DNA of 6,078 nt from Lentimicrobium sp. (GTDB lineage: Bacteria; Bacteroidota; Bacteroidia; Bacteroidales; Lentimicrobiaceae). The number at the start of each line of letters is the position of its first letter. The first letter of the stretch is position 1. The position numbers and the translations under genes were made by a program. Shown one piece after another: positions 1-5,497 of this stretch. The DNA is taken from NCBI GenBank assembly GCA_013336205.1, contig JAAXUD010000189.1:1-6078 (forward strand), read 5' to 3'. The notes below the pieces were generated by a model that worked only from the letters and a program-made list of their open reading frames with translations, was not told the DNA's origin and searched no databases.

Positions 1-1
1 T

Positions 2-1729
2 GAAACCGCGTTTGATAAGCACCTTAGTAAAAGGGATAAACTTTTCAGAGTCGTTGAGATTCAGAACGAGCCAGGGGTGGGCGAGCAGCATGTTGCAATT
101 ACCATGGGGCCATTGGCGGCAAGTTTAAAATCAGACTACCCACAGGTGGTTGATGCGGTGAGGCTGATGCCTGGGTTCGATATTTCTGTGGTGAGTTTTG
201 GAGAAAAGAATTTCAGAGAAAGAAACCTTTATTATTCCGATCCTTCTGTAATAAGCATGTTCGACATAAATTTGCTTCAGGGAGATCCCAAAACAGCACT
301 CACAGAACCAATGTCAGTAGTGCTCTCGGAAAAAATTGCAAAAAAATATTTTGGTTCCTTACGCAATGTGGTTGGTAAATCAATGTTTCTTGGGAAGCGG
401 AGTTTTGTCGTAACAGGCATAATGAGCAATCAACCTGAAAAAACTCATCTTTCGATTGATATACTCGTTTCAATTTCATCGGTGGAAAACCTTCCTGAAT
501 TTGAATGGATGAAAGGCTGGGGCTCAAATTCACTGATAACCTATGTTCAGCTTGATAGCCCTGATTCTCAGTCTTTAATCAATAATAATTTTCCTGCTTT
601 TCTAAAAAAGTATGTATTCAGTCAGGAAGAAGGTTGGGAGTTTCTCGAAATGTATCTTCAGCCCCTTAGCCAGGTTTATCTTAAGTCTCAGCATATCAAG
701 TTTCAAAATGTTTCTGCCGCCGGTGACATTAACCTGGTTATAATTTTCTCCGTTATTGCTATTCTTATTCTGCTGGTCGCTTGTGTTAATTTTATTAATA
801 TTTCTATTGCCAGATCCGTAAAACGTTCAAAGGAGGTTGGAATCCGCAAGGTGCTGGGAGCCGACAGGCAAAGCCTGGTTTATCAGTTTATAAGTGAATC
901 CATGCTGCTTACGTTAGTGGCGATTTTTATCTCGGTTGGCCTTGTTGAATTGGCGCTTCCAATGCTGAACAACTTGCTGGTTACTGATTTTCAGATCGAT
1001 TTTACAGGGAATTACCTTTTTAACATCGGGCTTTTGGGGTTACTTATAATTATCAGTCTTGCTTCAGGATCTTATCCTGCTTTCTATCTTTCACGATATC
1101 AGCCTGTTAAAGTATTAAAGGGTGGGCCAGCGATAAAGGGAAGCAGTGCCGGTAACTTAAGTAAAGGGCTGGTAATTTTTCAGTTCTTTATTTCAGTTGG
1201 ACTGATGTTCTCTGTGCTGGTAATTAATGATCAGGTTAAGTATCTTCAGCATAAAGACATGGGTATCAGCTACCGGAATGCCGTCTTTGTTTACTTTGGT
1301 GATGAAGAATCCGGAAGCAGCTATGAGCCATTTCGTGCTGAACTTCTTAAGGATGCAAGGATTAAAAATGTTGCCGGCTGTTCATTTCTGAATGGCGTTA
1401 GTGGAAGTCAGGGGCCGGTTTTTGTCGATGATTCCGCGAAAACCAAGCTCACTGTTCGTTTTGGCTATGTTGACTACGATTTCTTCGATATGATGGAAGT
1501 CAGATTTGTTAACGGCCGTAATTTTGACCGAAGTATTGCTTCTGATAACGGAAGCGCGGTTATTCTCAACCAGGCTGCTGCCCGGAAACTGGGATGGAGC
1601 AATCCTATCGGTAAAAAGTTCAACAGCATCATGGGTGCGGATACCACAAGAAAAACTGAAGTTATTGGCGTGGTGAGTGATTACCATTACTTTTCAATGC
1701 GAAGTATTATTGAACCAGGGTGTATGTAA
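2..1729 (+). CDS. FtsX/MacB-type ABC transporter permease, N-terminal and central part (5' end outside window; frame broken at 3' end)
   Basis: This is the larger piece of an inner-membrane ABC permease of the FtsX/MacB family, which lacks its own ATPase domain and works with a separate ATP-binding subunit. The frame is open from base 2, and residues before the first in-window start (GTG at 77) already look like the family's periplasmic domain, so the true start and first helix lie off the left edge. In order come a periplasmic MacB-like domain (about 2-725), a helix at about 731-802, the cytoplasmic coupling motif EVGIRKVLGA (833-862), helices at about 902-970, 1010-1087 and 1166-1228, and most of a second periplasmic domain ending in VIGVVSDYHYFS (to about 1696). 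The frame then ends early at TAA 1727-1729; the rest of the family sequence continues in another frame from 1720. Substrate unknown: the family exports lipoproteins, peptides or antibiotics, or acts in cell-envelope signalling. No ATPase gene is visible. Family call is secure, function is not. Confidence 0.88.
   Translation, partial: ETAFDKHLSKRDKLFRVVEIQNEPGVGEQHVAITMGPLAASLKSDYPQVVDAVRLMPGFDISVVSFGEKNFRERNLYYSDPSVISMFDINLLQGDPKTALTEPMSVVLSEKIAKKYFGSLRNVVGKSMFLGKRSFVVTGIMSNQPEKTHLSIDILVSISSVENLPEFEWMKGWGSNSLITYVQLDSPDSQSLINNNFPAFLKKYVFSQEEGWEFLEMYLQPLSQVYLKSQHIKFQNVSAAGDINLVIIFSVIAILILLVACVNFINISIARSVKRSKEVGIRKVLGADRQSLVYQFISESMLLTLVAIFISVGLVELALPMLNNLLVTDFQIDFTGNYLFNIGLLGLLIIISLASGSYPAFYLSRYQPVKVLKGGPAIKGSSAGNLSKGLVIFQFFISVGLMFSVLVINDQVKYLQHKDMGISYRNAVFVYFGDEESGSSYEPFRAELLKDARIKNVAGCSFLNGVSGSQGPVFVDDSAKTKLTVRFGYVDYDFFDMMEVRFVNGRNFDRSIASDNGSAVILNQAAARKLGWSNPIGKKFNSIMGADTTRKTEVIGVVSDYHYFSMRSIIEPGCM
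1718..1729 (+). other. Apparent -1 frameshift joining the two permease pieces
   Basis: The family sequence runs through ...SIIEP in one frame and continues as VYVIAPDRF in the next. Adding one G to the GGG at 1718-1720 gives Glu-Pro-Gly-Val-Tyr-Val-Ile with no stop and restores a single frame to 2283. Seen: the two frames overlap over 1720-1729 with no family residues missing. Inference: a single-base loss in a short G run, either a real mutation or a sequencing or assembly error. No X-XXY-YYZ slippery heptamer is present here, so programmed frameshifting is unlikely. Confidence 0.75.
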
Positions 1730-2283
1730 TAGCTCCGGACCGTTTTAGAGGGCTTGTTATAGGATATCATTCTGAAAACCAGCAACAGGGAATACTTAAA
1801 CTTATTGAAGATAAATGGCAGCAATTTTTCCCCGGAACACCTTTTCAACCTGTCCTTGCCACTGAATTTGCTGCTGAAAGCTATAAAAACGATCAGAAAC
1901 TATTTTCATTGTTTGTCTATTTTACGATTATTTCGGTATTGTTATCTGTTCTTGGATTGTTTGGACTTACTTCCCTGCTTATTGAGCAGAAAACACGGAT
2001 TATCGGAATCAGAAGAGTACTGGGAGGTTCCGTTTGGGGAATTACTTCTCACCTTATACGCGATTATATGTTTCTTGTATTATTGGCTGGGATTATCTCA
2101 ATACCACTCACATACTATCTTTTGGAAAAGCAACTAAACCAGTTTGCTTATCATATCGAAATTGATGCCTGGCATATGATTGCAGCTGTTGTATTACTCT
2201 CCTTAATTGCTTTTTTAACGATAGTCTTCAAGGCTTTTCAGGCCGCGAAAGCCAACCCGGTCAGTGCCCTGAAGTATGAATAG
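1720..2283 (+). CDS. FtsX/MacB-type ABC transporter permease, C-terminal part (continuation of the preceding gene in another frame)
   Basis: This frame carries the missing end of the same permease. Residues 4-58 finish the second periplasmic domain (IAPDRF..., then the typical stretch before the membrane). Hydrophobic helices follow at about residues 62-88, 114-135 and 151-172, with the second coupling motif IGIRRVLGG at 95-103 between the first two. The protein ends ANPVSALKYE, close to the usual ANPVxxLRYE terminus of Bacteroidota permeases. The GTG at 1720 is only the first possible codon in this frame; there is no convincing ribosome binding site, and a 187-residue fragment with half a periplasmic domain is unlikely to be made independently. 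With the left piece it gives at least 760 residues and seven visible helices, which with the missing first helix matches the family's usual eight. If the frameshift is real the gene is probably inactive. Confidence 0.82.
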   Translation: MYVIAPDRFRGLVIGYHSENQQQGILKLIEDKWQQFFPGTPFQPVLATEFAAESYKNDQKLFSLFVYFTIISVLLSVLGLFGLTSLLIEQKTRIIGIRRVLGGSVWGITSHLIRDYMFLVLLAGIISIPLTYYLLEKQLNQFAYHIEIDAWHMIAAVVLLSLIAFLTIVFKAFQAAKANPVSALKYE

Positions 2284-2823
2284 AAGGCTTGGGCAAATGC
2301 CCGAAGTTATCGGGAATCTTATAAATGCATAGCTGGTTCCTTCACTCAATTAGGTTCAATTATCCTCAGTTGTCGTATGCGAATCAAAGTTACTCAATCA
2401 TTGTGCATTGTTTTTTCGAAAGAAAATTATTGACAAATCCTCTGCCAGATTCATTTAGAGTTCCTGGATTATCACTCTGCAACAATTTTCTATAGTTGAA
2501 AATGAAGAGTTATTAGCCCTTTGAAATGTAATAATTCTCAAATGCATCATTGCTGAAGTTGCTATTTATTGATAATCTGTGTTTTGGAAGTTGTGACTAA
2601 TTTCCGGTTAACTAATTTCAGTCACTCGATGGATGGTTTATGTAAAGCAACCGGATCAGATGATTAATGTTAATTCAATTCATTCAAAGTTATCGGAAAA
2701 CAATGGAATTTGGTATTCGATTTTTAGTCAGAATATTTATATAGCTCAATATCAATAGAATAGAATATTTTTGAATATTATTAATTTGTGATTTAGTTAA
2801 CATGGATCAAAATAGTTTATTAA

Positions 2824-2840
2824 TTCCGCATTGAGCGGAA
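2824..2840. repeat. Perfect inverted repeat just upstream of the decarboxylase promoter
   Basis: TTCCGC (2824-2829) and GCGGAA (2835-2840) are perfect complements around the 5-base spacer ATTGA. On the plus strand the repeat is followed by a run of A, not T, so it does not look like a terminator in that direction. Lying 17 bases before the presumed -33 box, it could be an operator, but that is inference from position alone. Confidence 0.35.
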
Positions 2841-2857
2841 AAAAAGCAAAGAATTGA

Positions 2858-2888
2858 TTTAAAGTCATCGCAATAACAATTATATTTG
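2858..2888 (+). promoter_or_regulatory. Bacteroidota-type promoter for the decarboxylase gene
   Basis: TATATTTG at 2881-2888 is an exact match to the Bacteroidota -7 consensus TAnnTTTG. TTTA at 2858-2861 sits 19 bases upstream, the expected spacing for the weaker TTTG-like -33 element. Transcription would start near 2894, giving a short leader of about 28 bases before the ATG at 2922. The leader has only AAGG (2916-2919), placed too close to the start to be a strong Shine-Dalgarno, which is normal in this phylum. Confidence 0.6.
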
Positions 2889-2921
2889 CAATCCTTTATC
2901 CTAAAGTGAATAAACAAGGCA

Positions 2922-4313
2922 ATGAAAAACAAATACAGCGATCTGATCGAACAGACATTCGATTTTCCTCAGGACGAATTCAGAGTTGAGGATAATGAAC
3001 TCTATTTTCATAATATTCCTTTAATGGATGTTATTAAGCAATATGGAACACCATTAAAAATCAGTTATTTGCCCAAGATAAGCCAACAGATCCAAAAGGC
3101 TAAAAAGATGTTTAATGTTGCCATCGCTAAAGCAGACTATAAAGCTGATTACCACTATTGCTATTGTACCAAGAGCTCACACTTCTCTTTTGTTTTGGAG
3201 GAAGTTCTTAAAAATGATGTAAACCTTGAAACATCTTCTGCATTTGATATCTTCATTCTCGAATCTTTGCGTGAGCAGGGTCTCATCAATCAGGAAAACT
3301 ACATTATTTGTAATGGCTTTAAGCGACCCCAGTACATAGAGAATATCAGCAATCTTATAAATGAAGGCTTTGAGAATACAATTCCAATCCTTGACAACAA
3401 GTTTGAGATAGACCAGCTGGATAAAAACATTACACGAAAATGTAAGATTGGAATCCGGATTGCTTCAGAAGAAGAGCCTAAATTTGAATTTTACACTTCC
3501 AGGCTTGGGATTCGTTACAATGATATAATCCCCTATTACGAAGAAAAGATTAAAAATAATCCGAAGTTTCAGCTAAAAATGCTGCACTTCTTCATTAATA
3601 CCGGAATAAAAGACTCCGCGTATTATTGGAACGAACTTTCAAAATGTGTGAATATGTATTGCCAGTTGAAGCAGATTTGCCCTGAACTGGATTCCTTGAA
3701 TATCGGGGGTGGATTCCCTATTAAGAATTCACTTTCGTTTGATTACGATTATGAATATATGGCTGAGGAGATTATTGCGCAGATTAAAATGATCTGTGAC
3801 CGCAACAATACTCCGGAACCTGATATTTTTACTGAATTTGGTTCTTATACTGTGGGTGAAAGCGGAGCAACACTTTACTCCATCATCGATCAGAAACAGC
3901 AAAACGACAGGGAGCTTTGGGATATGATCGACTCGTCATTTATGACAACCCTGCCCGATACCTGGGCACTGAATCAGCGGTTTATTTTACTGGGTATCAA
4001 TAAGTGGGACTCAGAATATGAACGGGTTTTCCTTGGTGGATTAACCTGCGACAGTGAGGACTATTACAATGCGGAGGCTCACTCCAATGCAATTTTCCTT
4101 CCAAAAATAGACAACGATGAACCGCTTTATATTGGTCTTTTCCACACCGGGGCGTATCAGGAATCTATTGGCGGGTATGGTGGTATACAGCACTGCCTGA
4201 TTCCGGCACCCAAGCACATTATTATAGATGTTGATGAGGAGGGAGAATATACTACCAAACTGTTTGCCAAGGAACAGTCGCACAAATCAATGCTTAGGAT
4301 ACTCGGCTATTGA
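2922..4313 (+). CDS. speA: PLP-dependent decarboxylase, probable arginine decarboxylase (short Bacteroidota form)
   Basis: This is a cytoplasmic pyridoxal-phosphate enzyme of the alanine-racemase-fold (ornithine/diaminopimelate/arginine) decarboxylase group, most likely making agmatine from arginine as the first step of polyamine synthesis. Active-site residues all appear intact: Lys84 in YCTKSSH for the PLP Schiff base, His222 in LHFF for ring stacking, Gly262-264 in IGGGFP and Glu305 in TEFGS for phosphate and pyridine nitrogen, Cys376-Asp377-Ser378 in LTCDSED from the partner subunit of the dimer, and Tyr412 in HTGAYQ. At 463 residues it is much shorter than the roughly 650-residue E. coli biosynthetic SpeA, but matches the form usually annotated as arginine decarboxylase in Bacteroidota. 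The ATG is secure: an in-frame TGA lies at 2907-2909 with no start codon between. A ureohydrolase gene follows after 111 bp on the same strand. Substrate is inferred from family and context; ornithine, lysine or a carboxylated polyamine is possible. Confidence 0.88.
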   Translation: MKNKYSDLIEQTFDFPQDEFRVEDNELYFHNIPLMDVIKQYGTPLKISYLPKISQQIQKAKKMFNVAIAKADYKADYHYCYCTKSSHFSFVLEEVLKNDVNLETSSAFDIFILESLREQGLINQENYIICNGFKRPQYIENISNLINEGFENTIPILDNKFEIDQLDKNITRKCKIGIRIASEEEPKFEFYTSRLGIRYNDIIPYYEEKIKNNPKFQLKMLHFFINTGIKDSAYYWNELSKCVNMYCQLKQICPELDSLNIGGGFPIKNSLSFDYDYEYMAEEIIAQIKMICDRNNTPEPDIFTEFGSYTVGESGATLYSIIDQKQQNDRELWDMIDSSFMTTLPDTWALNQRFILLGINKWDSEYERVFLGGLTCDSEDYYNAEAHSNAIFLPKIDNDEPLYIGLFHTGAYQESIGGYGGIQHCLIPAPKHIIIDVDEEGEYTTKLFAKEQSHKSMLRILGY

Positions 4314-4370
4314 TTTTTTTTCCGGCTTGCATTAATTTAGCTGTTTAATTAAGTCCCTTCCGGATTTTTT
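4314..4370 (+). terminator. Possible weak terminator or attenuator after the decarboxylase gene
   Basis: TCCGG (4321-4325) is complementary to CCGGA (4360-4364), and inside it TTAATT (4332-4337) can pair with AATTAA (4347-4352). The outer stem is followed by TTTTTT (4365-4370). The stem is interrupted and rather weak, so it may only reduce read-through into the next gene. Low certainty. Confidence 0.3.
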
Positions 4371-4409
4371 AAATCTGTATTTATTAATGAACCTGCATTT
4401 GTTTGTAAT

Positions 4410-4417
4410 TAAGTTTG
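4410..4417 (+). promoter_or_regulatory. Possible -7 promoter element directly before the ureohydrolase gene
   Basis: TAAGTTTG matches TAnnTTTG exactly and ends 7 bases before the ATG at 4425. If used, transcription would begin at or within a few bases of the start codon, giving a leaderless or nearly leaderless message. No TTTG-like -33 box is found at the usual 19-base distance; TTTG words at 4398-4405 are too close. It may be chance in AT-rich DNA. Confidence 0.3.
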
Positions 4418-4424
4418 TAAACCT

Positions 4425-5297
4425 ATGAAAATAAAGCAATTTGGTAATATTTCCGAGCAATTTTCGAATTTTGAAAATGCAAAAGTAGTCATCCTTCCGG
4501 TCCCCTTTGAGGCTGGAAATAATTGGATTAAGGGAGCTGACAAAGGCCCTGAAGCCTTGATTGAAGCATCTGCATCAATGCATCTTTATGATATCCAATC
4601 TGACTTTGAGGTTTTCAGGACAGGTATTCATACGGCAGAGGCTATTAAAGAGGGTAAATCGCACGAGAAGATGGTTAAGGAGGTTGAGGCCAGAACCACG
4701 CAATTATTGAAAAAAAGGAAGTTCCCTGTTATAATCGGAGGAGAACATTCAACCGGTATCGGTTCCATGAAAGCGTGTGCTGATTATTACAAGGATAAGG
4801 ATTTCTGCGTGCTTCAGTTAGGAGCACATGCCAACCAGCGCCAAACCTATAATGGATCGGCTTATCATCATAGTTGTGTAATGGCAAGGGCTTCGGAAGT
4901 GGCACCGGTGCTGCAGGTCGGTATCAGAAGCATGAGTAGTGAAGAAAGAGATAATATTAAGCCTGACCGGATGTTTTATGCCCACAATATCCTGGATAGC
5001 AGCAATAAAACCTGGATGTATGATTTTTTAAATAAACTTAACAAACACGTTTATATCTCAATCGATCTGGATGTATTTGAACCCTCAATCATGCCTGCAA
5101 CTGCTAACCCTGAGCCTGGCGGGCTGGGCTGGTACCAGGTGCTTGATGTTTTACACACCGTAAGTCAAAAATCAACTATTGTTGGTTTTGATGTAACCGG
5201 GTTATGCCCGATAAAATATAACAAAGCGCCAAATCTTTTGGCTGCCAGACTGGTTTATCAGGTCTTGAATTTCAGGTTTTCAGGCCTGATTAAATAG
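4425..5297 (+). CDS. Agmatinase/arginase-family ureohydrolase with a degenerate metal site
   Basis: The 290-residue length and overall sequence fit the agmatinase family, whose dinuclear-manganese enzymes hydrolyse agmatine to putrescine and urea. Family features kept: PVPFEAGNNWIKGADKGPEA near the N-terminus, GGEHS with metal ligand His108, His149 in the HHSC segment, Asp214 and Asp216 in SIDLD, and PEPGG at 229-233. The second metal motif DAHxD reads G133-A-H135-A-N137, so both aspartates, including one that bridges the two metals, are lost. The usual Glu of the VGFDxxE segment is Gly259, and the GTGT before PEPGG is altered to ATAN. The frame is intact, so this is not an obvious pseudogene. 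The ATG is supported by an in-frame TAA at 4410-4412 with no start codon between; there is no Shine-Dalgarno. The gene follows the decarboxylase by 111 bp and may be co-transcribed. Family assignment is firm. Ordinary agmatinase activity is doubtful: a pseudoenzyme, a partner subunit or an enzyme with a changed reaction are all possible. Confidence 0.85.
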   Translation: MKIKQFGNISEQFSNFENAKVVILPVPFEAGNNWIKGADKGPEALIEASASMHLYDIQSDFEVFRTGIHTAEAIKEGKSHEKMVKEVEARTTQLLKKRKFPVIIGGEHSTGIGSMKACADYYKDKDFCVLQLGAHANQRQTYNGSAYHHSCVMARASEVAPVLQVGIRSMSSEERDNIKPDRMFYAHNILDSSNKTWMYDFLNKLNKHVYISIDLDVFEPSIMPATANPEPGGLGWYQVLDVLHTVSQKSTIVGFDVTGLCPIKYNKAPNLLAARLVYQVLNFRFSGLIK

Positions 5298-5320
5298 CAT
5301 CATTATTGCGATATCAGCTG

Positions 5321-5356
5321 ATTAAAAAAGCATCAGATAGCTGATGCTTTTTTAAT
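5321..5356. terminator. Bidirectional intrinsic terminator between convergent genes
   Basis: ATTAAAAAAGCATCAG (5321-5336) and CTGATGCTTTTTTAAT (5341-5356) are perfect reverse complements around the loop ATAG. The stem has a GCATCAG/CTGATGC core flanked by six A and six T, so either strand gives a hairpin followed by a U run. It lies 23 bases past the ureohydrolase stop and can serve both that gene and the convergent minus-strand gene. Confidence 0.85.
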
Positions 5357-5447
5357 TTCCGGAATAAATCAGCTTTTCTTGTGTAACTGTAACCCAGTTG
5401 AAGGTAATGGCTCAGGTTGAGTAAATCCGAAAGAAAAAAAGAGTAGG

Positions 5448-5478
5448 TTTTTACTTTTTACTTTTTACTTTTTACTTT
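5448..5478. repeat. Four tandem copies of the heptamer TTTTTAC
   Basis: Four perfect TTTTTAC units occupy 5448-5454, 5455-5461, 5462-5468 and 5469-5475, followed by a partial TTT. On the minus strand this reads as repeated GTAAAAA starting about 20 bases past the stop of the deoxyhypusine-synthase-like gene. Such repeats are prone to copy-number change by slippage. It lies in the 3' untranslated side of both neighbours, so an effect on expression is not obvious. Confidence 0.8.
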
Positions 5479-5497
5479 GAGCTTTAAGCTTGAAGCC

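Larger units (their letters stand above)
2284..2921. other. 638-bp AT-rich non-coding region with short repeats and a promoter
   Basis: I find no open frame with recognisable protein, no tRNA and no mobile-element ends here. Visible structure, left to right: two mutually exclusive small hairpins after the permease stop (2288-2314); an element with the inverted repeat GTGACT/AGTCAC (2593-2598, 2620-2625) that also holds the direct repeat ACTAATTTC (2596-2604, 2611-2619); an A+T-rich stretch (about 2725-2800) rich in AATATT-like words; an inverted repeat TTCCGC-ATTGA-GCGGAA (2824-2840); and a promoter (2858-2888) for the decarboxylase gene. The region is long for a Bacteroidota intergenic gap, so it may be regulatory or hold decayed sequence. 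Confidence 0.6.

Noticed and set aside
300..533. 77-codon minus-strand open frame inside the permease
   Set aside because: It lies opposite a clear family-matching permease domain and its own translation has no recognisable features; a shadow frame.
1382..1687. 101-codon minus-strand open frame inside the permease
   Set aside because: Antisense to the second periplasmic domain, with no start signal or recognisable protein; a shadow frame.
1712..1729. Programmed -1 ribosomal frameshift in the permease gene
   Set aside because: No slippery heptamer of the X-XXY-YYZ type precedes the stop, no strong downstream stem is evident, and this permease family is not known to use frameshifting.
1805..2137. 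110-codon plus-strand open frame overlapping the permease C-terminal part
   Set aside because: It is in the frame of the left permease piece after the frameshift, and the family sequence runs in the other frame here; not a gene.
2430..2458. TTGACA at 2430-2435 as a sigma-70-type promoter
   Set aside because: No TATAAT-like or TAnnTTTG element at a suitable distance, and Bacteroidota use a different promoter consensus.
2725..2800. AATATT-rich stretch as a replication origin or att site
   Set aside because: No DnaA-box-like repeats, no flanking direct repeats and no integrase or replication gene nearby; ordinary AT-rich upstream DNA is the simpler reading.
4041..4283. 80-codon minus-strand open frame inside the decarboxylase gene
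   Set aside because: Opposite the conserved CDSED and GAYQ region of the decarboxylase; no independent support.
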